A program made the translations under genes and the position numbers. From assembly GCA_938016515.1 (NCBI GenBank), contig CALILP010000068.1, forward strand, positions 1 through 64,000: a DNA stretch of 64,000 nucleotides. The letters run 5' to 3'. Origin of the DNA: an uncultured Paracoccaceae bacterium. Its GTDB lineage: Bacteria; Pseudomonadota; Alphaproteobacteria; Rhodobacterales; Rhodobacteraceae. This document shows positions 17,585 to 26,546 of the stretch, one piece after another. The notes under the pieces are model-generated. The model had not been told where the DNA came from, did no database searches, and saw only the letters and a program-made list of their open reading frames with translations. How positions within the stretch are numbered: position 1 is the first letter of the stretch; every line of letters starts with the position of its first letter.

Positions 17585-18297
17585 GTTGCCATCCGAAGAC
17601 GCGCAGAAAAGAACATCTGGCCGACATCGTTCAGGGCGTCCAAGACCCAACCGCTTTCACCACAAAGCTCTTCAATCTCGGAAGGCAGCGGATGATACCA
17701 ACCACCCCATTCCCCGATCATGTCGCGATAGTCCAGCCGCATCCGGATCTCGCCTTTGCGGCGCCCTGCACGCAGGTTGGCCGCGTGGTAGGCCAGATGA
17801 GCAGGATCATCCGTACCGGTTACATCCAACCCGGTCAGCAGTAGCCGGGTATCTGGCTGCGCAACACAGCGCAGGTTGCGCAACAGCGCCACAGCCCCCG
17901 CGAAAGAGCCACCGATGCCTACGTTGTTCCCAAAGAGCGTCATCGTCTTGAATGTCTTGCCCGTCAAAGGCGACATATCCTGCGTCACATCGCATAGAAC
18001 AACCGACGCACAGCCCCGCCTTTTGGCACAGGCGACGGCCCCTTTCGAGATATCCACCCCGGTCGCAGCTACCCCATGCGCGTGACACCAAAGCAGATGA
18101 CGCCCCGCACCTGATCCCACATCCAGCAACGGCCCGGCAGCATCGGCGAGCACTGGCACTTCAAAATCAAACGGCTCTGGCGCAAAATACAAACCTGCGC
18201 TGTGTTCATCCACCACATCATCATCCCGCAGGATGCGGATCGGGTGATCACGCTGTCCGCCAAGATAGTCCAACAAGGCTGTTCCAAAGACATCCAT
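17581..18297 (-). CDS. Class I SAM-dependent methyltransferase
   Basis: A 238-residue protein with the SAM-binding motif I LLDVGSGAGRHLLWC (about residues 57-71), motif II GVDIS, and later LFGNNVGIGG. It is a seven-strand methyltransferase whose substrate cannot be inferred. The start is ATG at 18297 (MDVFGTALLDYLGG). It precedes and overlaps the NUDIX gene, which suggests a two-gene operon, and it is divergent from the TerB-type gene. Confidence 0.88.
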   Translation of the reverse strand: MDVFGTALLDYLGGQRDHPIRILRDDDVVDEHSAGLYFAPEPFDFEVPVLADAAGPLLDVGSGAGRHLLWCHAHGVAATGVDISKGAVACAKRRGCASVVLCDVTQDMSPLTGKTFKTMTLFGNNVGIGGSFAGAVALLRNLRCVAQPDTRLLLTGLDVTGTDDPAHLAYHAANLRAGRRKGEIRMRLDYRDMIGEWGGWYHPLPSEIEELCGESGWVLDALNDVGQMFFSARLRMAT

Positions 18298-18411
18298 TTC
18301 TTAACCCTGCACACTCAATGCGTGTATCGCAACGCGGTTTTCAAGCGGTTTGCGGATGCGCGCGCAGGGCCCTCCCTTTCCTATGGTCGCAACTGCCCCT
18401 ATATCGTCACC

Positions 18412-18852
18412 ATGTTTGCAGATCTTCTTAAGCGCCTGACGGCCCCCGAACCCGCCCTAGTTCCCGATAGCGACGCAAGGCTTGCCCTTGGTGCCCTTCT
18501 TGTGCGGCTTGCCCGCGCGGATGGCGACTATAGCACCGCCGAGGCTGATCAGATCGATCTTATCATGGCCAAGCGGTATGGGCTTTCGCCGTTCGAGACA
18601 GCCAAACTGCGCAGCGAATGCGAGGCGCTGGAACGCGAGGCTCCTGATACCGTGCGCTTTACCCGCGCAATCAAAGATGCGGTGGCCTACGAGGATCGTA
18701 TGGCCGTGATTTCTGCCATGTGGGAAATCGTTCTGGCAGATGGCGAGCGTGACGCGCAGGAAAACAGCCTGATGCGGATGGTGGCCCCAATGCTGGGGAT
18801 CACGGATCAGGAAAGCAACGCCGCGCGCCGCGCTGTCGATCCCAACAGCTGA
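18412..18852 (+). CDS. TerB-family protein
   Basis: A 146-residue, mostly helical protein of the tellurite-resistance TerB fold. It has two repeats of the acidic motif: VRLARADGDYSTAEADQI (about residues 31-48) and WEIVLADGERDAQENSLM (about 104-121). These Asp/Glu residues bind divalent metal in known members. No other ter genes are present, so tellurite resistance should not be assumed; lone TerB proteins are widespread and of unclear role. I chose the ATG at 18412 (MFADLLKRL), where the family starts. Confidence 0.87.
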   Translation: MFADLLKRLTAPEPALVPDSDARLALGALLVRLARADGDYSTAEADQIDLIMAKRYGLSPFETAKLRSECEALEREAPDTVRFTRAIKDAVAYEDRMAVISAMWEIVLADGERDAQENSLMRMVAPMLGITDQESNAARRAVDPNS

Positions 18853-18945
18853 ACGGCCCTGTCCCGCAAAAGTATGCAGCGCGCGTGGTTTGCAGCGATG
18901 CCAAATTAAGCGATGCCGATCCGTGACACGTGACCTAGCGTCAGG

Positions 18946-19788
18946 GTGACAGTATCCATTGCAGAATCTGTTAATTTCCGGCCTAGTGTCGCGCAGTCAA
19001 CAGAAAGTCCCGCGCGCGTGTCATCTCAGCCGGTTATCGAAATTCGCAATTTGCATAAGTCCTACGGGTCTTTGGATGTCATCAAGGGCGTGGATATTGC
19101 AGCCCCTGCAGGCCATGTGGTGTCGCTGATCGGGTCATCCGGATCCGGGAAGTCGACGATTCTGCGCTGCTGTAACCTGCTTGAAGACAGTCAAAGCGGC
19201 GATGTAATGTTTTGCGGCGAACCTGTTGCCTGGAAAGGCAGCGGCCACAATCGCAAGCCTGCCAACGCCGACCAGATCGTGCGCATCCGCACCAATCTAT
19301 CAATGGTGTTCCAGCAGTTTAACCTTTGGGCCCATATGACCATCCTGCAAAACGTGATGGAAGCCCCGCTCACGGTGCTGGGCCGCGACAAAGATGAGGT
19401 CGAGGCATCCGCCCGCAAATACCTGACGAAAGTGGGCATCGGCGATAAATGCGACGTTTACCCCGCCCAGCTGTCAGGTGGCCAGCAGCAACGGGCGGCC
19501 ATCGCCCGCGCCCTTTGCATGGAGCCGAAAGCGCTGTTATTCGACGAGCCAACATCGGCGCTCGACCCCGAATTGGAACAGGAAGTTGTCAAGGTGATCA
19601 AGGACTTGGCCGCCGAAGGGCGGACCATGTTGATCGTGACACATGACATGCGTATGGCAGCTGACGTCAGCGACCATGTCGTGTTCCTGCATCAAGGGAA
19701 GATTGAAGAACAAGGTCCGCCTGAGACACTCTTCAAACATCCCAAATCCGAACGGTTGCAGGGGTTCCTCTCTGCCACCCAACATTAA
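18946..19788 (+). CDS. Polar amino-acid/amine ABC transporter, ATP-binding protein
   Basis: A 280-residue ABC ATPase of the HisP/OccP class. Walker A is GSSGSGKST (about residues 64-72), the signature is LSGGQQQR, Walker B is [14 protein letters not shown] and the H-loop is VTHDM. An N-terminal extension of about 27 residues precedes the conserved [11 protein letters not shown]. The start is GTG at 18946. It opens a four-gene importer cluster (ATPase, binding protein, two permeases). The gamma-glutamyl catabolic genes that follow suggest an amine, such as putrescine, or a basic amino acid as cargo. Confidence 0.93.
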   Translation: MTVSIAESVNFRPSVAQSTESPARVSSQPVIEIRNLHKSYGSLDVIKGVDIAAPAGHVVSLIGSSGSGKSTILRCCNLLEDSQSGDVMFCGEPVAWKGSGHNRKPANADQIVRIRTNLSMVFQQFNLWAHMTILQNVMEAPLTVLGRDKDEVEASARKYLTKVGIGDKCDVYPAQLSGGQQQRAAIARALCMEPKALLFDEPTSALDPELEQEVVKVIKDLAAEGRTMLIVTHDMRMAADVSDHVVFLHQGKIEEQGPPETLFKHPKSERLQGFLSATQH

Positions 19789-19809
19789 TCATCAAACGGG
19801 AGAAATCTG

Positions 19810-20538
19810 ATGAAAAACCTGATCGTGACGACCGCGGTAGCGGCGCTCGTATCCACAATGGCGATGGCTGATGGCCACGCTGTTGTCCGTCTTGGCACCG
19901 AAGGCGCCTACCCTCCATGGAACTTCATCAACGACGCCGGCGAAGTCGACGGGTTCGAGCGTGAAGTGGGCGACGAACTGTGCGCACGCGCTGAACTGAC
20001 CTGCGAGTGGGTCACAAACGAGTGGGACAGCATTATCCCGAACCTCGTGTCCGGCAACTACGATGTGATCATCGCGGGCATGTCCATCACCGAAGAGCGT
20101 GACGAGGTCATCGACTTTTCTGAGAACTACTCGCAGCCTGATCCGTCTTCGTTCCTTGCCGCATCGCAGGACGTCGACCTTGAAGGTGGCGTGATCGCGG
20201 CCCAAACCGGTACGATTCAGGCCGCACATGTTGCGTCCACCGGTGCGACACTGTTGGAATTCGCAACGCCCGAAGAAACAGTTGCCGCTGTGAAATCAGG
20301 TGAAGCTGACGCCGTCTTGGCTGACGCCTCTTTCCTGGCACCTATCGCAGAATCCGACGCTGAAGTCGAAATCGTTGACGGCGCTGACGTGCTGCTTGGC
20401 GGTGGCGTGGCAGCAGGCGTGCGCGAAAGCGATGCAGAACTGCGCGACAAGCTAACTGCAGCAGTGCAGTCCATGAAAGCGGACGGCTCCCTGAACGAGC
20501 TGATCGTAAAGTGGGAAATCGGCGTACCGTTCGAGTAA
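19810..20538 (+). CDS. Periplasmic amino-acid/amine-binding protein of the ABC importer
   Basis: A 242-residue periplasmic binding protein of the family 3 (Lys/Arg/Orn/His) type. It has a signal peptide (MKNLIVTTAVAALVSTMAMA), the opening LGTEGAYPPWNFI, the domain motif GFEREVGDELCARAEL, and IIAGMSITEERDEVIDFS, which is diagnostic of this family. It starts 21 bp after the ATPase gene. A strong hairpin 10 bp after its stop codon separates it from the permease genes, a layout that often gives more binding protein than membrane components. Confidence 0.93.
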   Translation: MKNLIVTTAVAALVSTMAMADGHAVVRLGTEGAYPPWNFINDAGEVDGFEREVGDELCARAELTCEWVTNEWDSIIPNLVSGNYDVIIAGMSITEERDEVIDFSENYSQPDPSSFLAASQDVDLEGGVIAAQTGTIQAAHVASTGATLLEFATPEETVAAVKSGEADAVLADASFLAPIAESDAEVEIVDGADVLLGGGVAAGVRESDAELRDKLTAAVQSMKADGSLNELIVKWEIGVPFE

Positions 20539-20547
20539 GCTGTTACG

Positions 20548-20575
20548 CGCGCCCCGGTCTCCGGATCGGGGCGCG
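20548..20575 (+). terminator. GC-rich hairpin between binding-protein and permease genes
   Basis: A perfect 9-bp stem CGCGCCCCG/CGGGGCGCG with a 10-nt loop, 9 bp after the stop codon at 20538. No T-run follows. It is better read as a partial terminator or 3' stabilising structure that allows some read-through into the permeases. Confidence 0.6.
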
Positions 20576-20710
20576 ACCCCATGCTTCATTTCGCTAAAAC
20601 AACTCATTCTGACCTGACTTCCGGGTGCTTCCATCTTCCAATATTGCGCTGATCCTGCCTCGCTTGAAGGGCTGACATGGCTGTCTTGCTACCTGACCAC
20701 GGGCAAGCAC

Positions 20711-21517
20711 ATGAACATGTATGACGCCTTTGGCACGGTGCTTTTGCTGCTTGCGATCACCGCACCCCTGGCGATGGTTTTTGGCTTTGGTGGTGCTGTG
20801 GCCGCCCGCAGCCGGATCGCCCCGCTGCGCTGGATCGGCAAGACCTATATGGCGATTGTGCGCGGCATTCCCGACATCGTCTTTTTCCTGTTCTTCGTGA
20901 TCGCGTTGGATCAGGCCTTTGAATACCTGCGGCACAAATGGAAATGCCCCGAATGGACCGAACCCATTCGCCAGGGCAATGACTTCATCGTCTGTCAGGC
21001 CGCCAAATTGCCGCTGGGCAATGCCCCCCAATGGATCCACGAGGTTTACGGCTTTTCGCTAGCCATCCTGACCTTCGCCATCGTTTTTGGGGCTTTTGCA
21101 GGCAACGTTCTGTTTGGTGCGATGCAAGCCGTCCCCCGTGCCCAGATCGAAACCGCCGAGGCTTATGGCTTTTCACCACGCCAGACCTTTCGCCGCGTGA
21201 TCGTCCCGCAAATGTGGGTGTTTGCCCTGCCTGGCCTGTCGAACCTCTGGATGGTACTGATCAAGGCCACGCCCCTGTTGTTCCTGCTGGGTGTCGAGGA
21301 CATTGTCTACTGGGCCCGCGAGCTTGGTGGCTCTAAACAGCCCCAATTCACCGATTATCCGCATCCCGACTGGCGGATGTGGTACTTTGGGGCTCTGCTG
21401 ATTTTCTATCTGCTGTTCACCCGCGTCTCTGAAATCGTGCTGGACAGGATCATGGGCAAGCTGACGCACGGCCAAGCCACCGCCGCAGGCGAAGCCCAGC
21501 GAAAGGCGGCCGCATGA
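20711..21517 (+). CDS. ABC transporter permease (first)
   Basis: An inner-membrane permease of at least 268 residues in the HisMQ class, with several membrane helices and the ATPase-docking EAA-type loop GAMQAVPRAQIETAEAYGFSPRQ. An insertion of about 40 residues (EYLRHKWKCPEWTEPIRQGN and on) is typical of this roseobacter subfamily. The first ordinary start codon is ATG at 20711. The reading frame upstream, back to the stop at 20615, also reads as protein (SIFQYCADPASLEGLTW, then LSCYLTTGKH). The real start is therefore probably near 20630, at a codon that is not ATG, GTG or TTG. The next permease overlaps by 4 bp. Confidence 0.9.
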   Translation: MNMYDAFGTVLLLLAITAPLAMVFGFGGAVAARSRIAPLRWIGKTYMAIVRGIPDIVFFLFFVIALDQAFEYLRHKWKCPEWTEPIRQGNDFIVCQAAKLPLGNAPQWIHEVYGFSLAILTFAIVFGAFAGNVLFGAMQAVPRAQIETAEAYGFSPRQTFRRVIVPQMWVFALPGLSNLWMVLIKATPLLFLLGVEDIVYWARELGGSKQPQFTDYPHPDWRMWYFGALLIFYLLFTRVSEIVLDRIMGKLTHGQATAAGEAQRKAAA

Positions 21518-22320
21518 GTTGCGCTGAAACCATCGCCGCCTATGCCTTTCGGTCGCTGGGCTATGGTGAACGCTTGCTGCCCCGCACCGATTTCACGCTT
21601 TGCCAGCAATTTACGCTGATCGGGTCCGGCATGATCTGGAACATCTATTTCGGCGTTCTGGCCCTGCTGATCGGGTTCTTCATCGCAACCGCCGTCGCCA
21701 TCGGCAAAGCCAGCCCGCGCAAAGCGTTCCGTAAACCGGCAGAGTGGTTTATCTTCATCTTTCGGGGCTCGCCCCTCTTCATCCAGTTCTTCTTCGCCTA
21801 TTTCCTGTTTCTGTCTCTCAAAGGTGTGTCGCCAATTTTCAACCCGCTGACCTCGGCGACTTTCGGGGCATTGATTGTTTTGATCCTGAACACGGCGGCC
21901 TATTCCGGCGAAATCTTCTACGGCGCGCTTCAGTCGATCCCAAAGGGCGATATCGAGGCCGCAGACGCCTATGGCATGACCGGATGGGCCCGGTTCAAAC
22001 GGGTGATGTGGCCCACAATGTTGCGCCTTGCCTGGCCTGCCTACACCAACGAAGCGATCTTTTTGTTTCACGCCACTGCCCTTGTTTTCTTTGCCGGTTT
22101 TCCAGCTTCACAGCAAAAGGGCGATGCACTTTATTACGCAAATTACTTTGCCGACAAGACCTTCAATCCCTTCGTTCCGTACCCGATCCTTGCCGGGTAT
22201 TTCATTATTGTGACCCTGTGTGTGATTGGGCTGTTTGGGTTGGTGAACCGTCGGCTAAATCGCCATCTTCCGGCAACCGGGTACAAAAAGCTCAAGATCC
22301 GTCCGCAGCTCTTGCGGTGA
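21514..22320 (+). CDS. ABC transporter permease (second)
   Basis: A 268-residue HisMQ-class permease. It begins MSCAETIAAYAFRSLGYGER, has about five membrane helices, and carries the EAA-type loop GALQSIPKGDIEAADAYGMTG that docks on the ATPase. The ATG at 21514 overlaps the TGA of the first permease (ATGA), so the two are translationally coupled and should form a heterodimeric channel. It is the last gene of the importer; the next gene starts 61 bp on. Confidence 0.92.
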   Translation: MSCAETIAAYAFRSLGYGERLLPRTDFTLCQQFTLIGSGMIWNIYFGVLALLIGFFIATAVAIGKASPRKAFRKPAEWFIFIFRGSPLFIQFFFAYFLFLSLKGVSPIFNPLTSATFGALIVLILNTAAYSGEIFYGALQSIPKGDIEAADAYGMTGWARFKRVMWPTMLRLAWPAYTNEAIFLFHATALVFFAGFPASQQKGDALYYANYFADKTFNPFVPYPILAGYFIIVTLCVIGLFGLVNRRLNRHLPATGYKKLKIRPQLLR

Positions 22321-22381
22321 GGCCATAAAGTTGCCCCGATTTGGTCAAGCTAACGCTTTGCTAACCAGCTAAACTTTGCAC

Positions 22382-23065
22382 ATGTTGTTAATCAATTTGT
22401 ACCGGCGCCTGCGCGGCGCAATTGCGTTTGCATTTTTTGCAGCGGCTTTGCCCTTGTCGCCTGTGCATGCCGCCACGTTTCAGGGCGAGTTTTGGGCCAC
22501 GCCCGGCCCGTCGGCCAACATCAATCAAGCCATCGCAGCCATCAGCGGCGCCACCCCAACCGCGACCTTCATTTCGACGGCGATTGACTATCCAAACGGC
22601 AACCGGAACACCCAAAGAAGTAACCAAACCCTGACACAGTTCTTGGGTGCTGATGCTGCAAGCATTGTGGGTGATGGCACAGAACAGATCACCACCTCGG
22701 TGTTTCGCTTTACCGGCTTTCTGGATCTGGTGCCGGGTCAGCAGAATTTTTCGCTGGCCTCTGACGACGGATATCGACTGACCATTGACGGCAACATCAT
22801 CTCAGAGCGGAGCGCGCCGCGATCATTCCGTTCTACAGCGCTTGACGCCAACGCCGGATCCGGCACCGTCCCGTTCGAGCTGATCTTCTACGAAAACTTC
22901 GGCAACACCGGTGTGGAGTTCTTCATTGATAGCGCCCTTGCCGCCCCCGCTGCTGTCCCTGTGCCTGCCACACTGTCGCTGGGCCTCACCGGTATCGCTG
23001 CGTTCGCGATGCTAGGCTGGCGTCGCCGCCAATCGCGAAATTTGCCACTGGCACTGCCCGCCTGA
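22382..23065 (+). CDS. Exported protein with PA14-like domain and VPxPA-CTERM-type tail
   Basis: A 227-residue protein with an N-terminal signal peptide (about residues 1-30, ending SPVHA), a beta-rich domain, and a C-terminal sorting tail. The middle, FRFTGFLDLVPGQQNFSLA then SDDGYRLTIDG, resembles PA14/GLEYA carbohydrate-binding domains. The tail has VPVPATLSLG, a hydrophobic helix, then GWRRRQS: the short motif, helix and arginine-cluster layout recognised by exosortase-type systems. Surface or matrix attachment is inferred. I chose ATG at 22382; a TTG lies 6 nt upstream. Its position between importer and catabolic genes may be incidental. Confidence 0.75.
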   Translation: MLLINLYRRLRGAIAFAFFAAALPLSPVHAATFQGEFWATPGPSANINQAIAAISGATPTATFISTAIDYPNGNRNTQRSNQTLTQFLGADAASIVGDGTEQITTSVFRFTGFLDLVPGQQNFSLASDDGYRLTIDGNIISERSAPRSFRSTALDANAGSGTVPFELIFYENFGNTGVEFFIDSALAAPAAVPVPATLSLGLTGIAAFAMLGWRRRQSRNLPLALPA

Positions 23066-23105
23066 ACCGGTCAAACATGGTCCAAATATCATCTGGACCC
23101 CTTCC

Positions 23106-24437
23106 ATGACCTGGCTTCTTGATCACCCCGAAATCCACAACATCCGCTGCGGTGCTGCCGATCTGAACGGTCAGGCCCGTGGCAAGCGCCTACCCCGCCG
23201 CTTTGCTGAAAAGCTGGAAACCGAAGGCACCCGCTTTCCTTATTCTGCCCTGAACCTCGATATCTGGGGTGAGGATATCGACGAAAGTCCGCTGGTGTTT
23301 GAGACGGGCGATCCCGATGGTGTCTTGATGCCAACCGAGCGGGGATATGTCCCGATGCCGTGGCTTTCTTCGCCGTCCGCCCTGTTGCCGGTCTGGATGT
23401 ACCATGAAGACGGAACCGCTTTTGCAGGCGACCCCCGCCATGCTCTGGCGTCCGTCGTGGCACGCTTTGCAGCGCATGGTCTGACCCCCGTTGTCGCCAC
23501 AGAAATGGAGTTCTATCTGATTGATGATAGCGGTCGTGAAATTCAGCAGCCCCGCTCGCCACGGTCTGGCAAGCGGCGTCCGGGCTCTGAAATCTTAAGC
23601 CTGCGGGCGCTGGATGCCTTTGACGACTTCTTTACAGAGCTTTATGCCGCCTGCGACGCGATGAACATCCCGGCAGAGGCCGCGAGTTCCGAAGCGGGCA
23701 CCGGACAGTTTGAAGTTGCGATTGAACATGGGCCGGACGCCCTGAAGGCCGCAGACGATGCATGGTTGTTCAAAATGCTGGTCCGTGGCCTTGCCCGCAA
23801 ACACGGGATGGCGGCCAGCTTTATGGCAAAACCCTACGAGGATTATTCCGGCAACGGGATGCACACCCACTTTTCACTGGCTGATAAGGATGGTGCCAAT
23901 GTCATGGCAAACGGAACCTTTGAAGGGTCCGACATCCTGCGTCAGGCGATTGCGGGCTGTCTGGCCGGAATCTCTGACCTTGCTTTGATCTTTGCGCCGC
24001 ATGGTAACTCTTACGAACGATTGGTCCCCAACGCCCATGCCCCTACCGGCATTTGCTGGGCCTATGAAAACCGAACCGCCTCGATCCGGGTGCCCGGCGG
24101 CGGCCTGAATGCAAGGCGGGTCGAACATCGGGTCGCCGGCGGCGATGTGAACCCTTACATTTTCATCGCAGCAGTCCTGGGCTCGGCACTGATTGGGGTC
24201 GAAGACGGACTTGATCCCGGCAACCCGATCACGGGCAACGCCTATGATCAGAACCTGCCCCAAATTCCGGGCACGTGGTCTGAAGCGATCGAGGCTTTCG
24301 ACGCAAGCCCATTGGTACGCCGCATCTTTGACCCGCAATTGGTAGACAACTTCGTTCTGACAAAGCGGCAGGAGTTGAAGAACTTCACGGCCCTGACCCC
24401 CGAAGAACAGATCGATCTCTATCTCGATACCGTCTGA
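23106..24437 (+). CDS. Glutamine-synthetase-family gamma-glutamyl ligase (first)
   Basis: A 443-residue type I glutamine-synthetase-fold protein. Metal and substrate motifs are present: EMEFYLID near residue 135, EAGTGQFEVAIEHG near 197, NGMHTHFSL near 256, and NRTASIRVPGG near 322. The tyrosine adenylylation loop and length of housekeeping GlnA are lacking. With a neighbouring amidotransferase, a second ligase and an FAD oxidase, it probably attaches glutamate to an amine such as putrescine (PuuA-like role). Which amine each of the two ligases prefers cannot be told. Confidence 0.88.
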   Translation: MTWLLDHPEIHNIRCGAADLNGQARGKRLPRRFAEKLETEGTRFPYSALNLDIWGEDIDESPLVFETGDPDGVLMPTERGYVPMPWLSSPSALLPVWMYHEDGTAFAGDPRHALASVVARFAAHGLTPVVATEMEFYLIDDSGREIQQPRSPRSGKRRPGSEILSLRALDAFDDFFTELYAACDAMNIPAEAASSEAGTGQFEVAIEHGPDALKAADDAWLFKMLVRGLARKHGMAASFMAKPYEDYSGNGMHTHFSLADKDGANVMANGTFEGSDILRQAIAGCLAGISDLALIFAPHGNSYERLVPNAHAPTGICWAYENRTASIRVPGGGLNARRVEHRVAGGDVNPYIFIAAVLGSALIGVEDGLDPGNPITGNAYDQNLPQIPGTWSEAIEAFDASPLVRRIFDPQLVDNFVLTKRQELKNFTALTPEEQIDLYLDTV

Positions 24438-24512
24438 CCCCGGATTTGCGACATTGCCCTGCCCCTTTCGGCTGGATAGGCTTCGCGGCAAGACTCTGAC
24501 CAAGGCACGCAT

Positions 24513-25196
24513 ATGAAAATCGGCATCCTGCAAACCGGCCATTCCCCTCAAGACCTGATCGGGGATCTGGGGAACTATGGGCAATTGTTTGTGCACTTGC
24601 TGGACGGCCAGGGGTTCACGTTTGAGATTTTCGATGTGCTGAACATGCAGTTCCCGGCGGGGCCTGCAGACTGCGACGGCTGGCTGATCACAGGATCACG
24701 CCACGGTGTCTACGAGGACCTGCCGTTCATCGCGCCACTCGAAGACCTCGTCTGCCAGATTTTTGAAGCTGACAGACCTCTGGTCGGTATCTGTTTTGGC
24801 CACCAGATCATTGCACAGGCCTTGGGCGGCACCGTCGAAAAGTTCAGCGGCGGCTGGGCTGTTGGCAGGCAAACTTACGATTGGGGCGACAAGACTGTCG
24901 CCTTGAATGCCTGGCATCAGGATCAGGTGATCGCCCTGCCCGAAGGGGCGCAGGTGTACGGCGCAAACGATCACTGCGCGCATGCGGCTTTGATCTATGG
25001 CAAACAGGCCTTCACGGTACAGGCCCACCCGGAATTCGGCAGCACATTTGTCGCAGGCCTTGCAACACATCGTGGTCCGGGCGTTGTGCCTGACCCACTG
25101 CTGGACCAAGCCCGGGCCGATCTCGACAAACCCAATGACAATGACCTGCTGGCCCGACAGATCGGCAGGTTCTTCAAAGAAAGGGCCATCTCATGA
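24513..25196 (+). CDS. Class I glutamine amidotransferase-like hydrolase
   Basis: A 227-residue protein of the GMP-synthase-like amidotransferase fold. The nucleophile elbow is GICFGHQIIAQALGG with Cys near residue 94, and the catalytic His-Glu are in QAHPEFG near residue 172. It stands alone without a synthetase domain. Between two gamma-glutamyl ligase genes its likely task is hydrolysis of a gamma-glutamyl bond, as PuuD does, though its sequence is closer to the GuaA type; this is inference. Its TGA overlaps the next ATG by 4 bp. Confidence 0.88.
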   Translation: MKIGILQTGHSPQDLIGDLGNYGQLFVHLLDGQGFTFEIFDVLNMQFPAGPADCDGWLITGSRHGVYEDLPFIAPLEDLVCQIFEADRPLVGICFGHQIIAQALGGTVEKFSGGWAVGRQTYDWGDKTVALNAWHQDQVIALPEGAQVYGANDHCAHAALIYGKQAFTVQAHPEFGSTFVAGLATHRGPGVVPDPLLDQARADLDKPNDNDLLARQIGRFFKERAIS

Positions 25197-26545
25197 CGTG
25201 GCTGGATGATATCCCACAAGCGGCCCGGACCTATCTGGAACAAAACCGGCTGGACGAGGTGGAATGCGTGATCGGGGATCTGCCCGGCATTGCGCGCGGC
25301 AAGGCCGTGCCTGCGGCCAAGTGGGAGCGGCAGTCATTCTTTCACCTGCCCGAAAGCATCTTCTTTCAGACGATCACCGGCGACTGGGGCGAGGCCGCGG
25401 GCCCCGGTGGCTTTACCGAGCCTGACATGATCCTGCGCCCTGACATGGCGACAGCCACGGCTGCCCCTTGGACAGAAGACGGCACCCTGCAGGTGATTCA
25501 TGACGCCTACAAGACCAACGGCGATCCGATTGGATTTGCCCCCCGCAACGTCCTCAAACACGTCGTAGATCTGTATAAGAAACAAGGCTGGACCCCGGTC
25601 GTCGCACCCGAGATGGAATTCTTCCTGGTCGCCCGCAACACCGACCCCGCCAAAGGGATCGAACCAATGATCGGGCGGACTGGCCGCCCCGCTGCAGGCC
25701 GTCAGGCCTATTCGATGACGGCTGTGGATGACTATGGCCCAGTGATCGACGACATCTACGAATACGCTGAAATCCAGGGGTTCGAGATTGATGGCATCAC
25801 TCAGGAAGGCGGCGCAGGCCAGCTAGAGATCAACTTGCTGCACGGTGACCCGGTAGAACTGGCCGATCAGGTCTTCTACTTCAAACGCCTGATCCGCGAG
25901 GCGGCGTTGAAGCACGACTGCTTTGCCACCTTTATGGCCAAACCCATCGAAGGCGAGCCGGGCAGTGCCATGCATATCCACCATTCTGTGTTGGATCAGA
26001 ATGGAAACAACATCTTTACGGCTCAAGACGACGCCGAGACGCCTGCCTTCATGCACTTCATCGGCGGCCTGCAACAGCGCCTGCCCAACGCCATCGCCGT
26101 GATGGCGCCTTACGTGAACAGCTATCGCCGCTATGTGCGCGACCATGCCGCCCCGATCAATCTGGAATGGGGCAGGGATAATCGGACAACGGGCATCCGC
26201 GTGCCTCTGTCCTCGCCCGGTGCGCGGCGGGTCGAGAACCGTTTGGCCGGGATGGATTGCAATCCCTACCTGTGCATCGCGGCCTCACTGGCCTGTGGCT
26301 ATGTTGGTATGATGAACCAGATGCAGCCTGACCAGATCTACAAAGGCGACGCTTACGAGGGCGAGGATGATATCCCCCGGGGCCTTTTCACAGCACTGGA
26401 TTTGTTTGATGAAGCAACCGACCTGCATGAGGTGATGGGGGCAGATTTCGCCCGGGTCTATTCCATCGTCAAACGGGCAGAATACAATGAATTCCTGCAG
26501 GTGATCAGCCCATGGGAGCGTGAACACCTTTTGCTAAACGTCTGA
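25193..26545 (+). CDS. Glutamine-synthetase-family gamma-glutamyl ligase (second)
   Basis: A 450-residue glutamine-synthetase-fold ligase, clearly different from the first copy. Motifs are PEMEFFLVA near residue 141, EGGAGQLEINLLHG near 204, GSAMHIHHSV near 260, and GRDNRTTGIRVPLSSPGARR near 325. The N-terminus includes VECVIGDLPGIARGKAVPA, typical of PuuA/GlnT-type enzymes. It is translationally coupled to the amidotransferase gene (ATGA overlap) and followed one base later by the oxidase gene. It most likely acts as a gamma-glutamylputrescine synthetase. Confidence 0.9.
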   Translation: MTWLDDIPQAARTYLEQNRLDEVECVIGDLPGIARGKAVPAAKWERQSFFHLPESIFFQTITGDWGEAAGPGGFTEPDMILRPDMATATAAPWTEDGTLQVIHDAYKTNGDPIGFAPRNVLKHVVDLYKKQGWTPVVAPEMEFFLVARNTDPAKGIEPMIGRTGRPAAGRQAYSMTAVDDYGPVIDDIYEYAEIQGFEIDGITQEGGAGQLEINLLHGDPVELADQVFYFKRLIREAALKHDCFATFMAKPIEGEPGSAMHIHHSVLDQNGNNIFTAQDDAETPAFMHFIGGLQQRLPNAIAVMAPYVNSYRRYVRDHAAPINLEWGRDNRTTGIRVPLSSPGARRVENRLAGMDCNPYLCIAASLACGYVGMMNQMQPDQIYKGDAYEGEDDIPRGLFTALDLFDEATDLHEVMGADFARVYSIVKRAEYNEFLQVISPWEREHLLLNV

Positions 26546-26546
26546 T

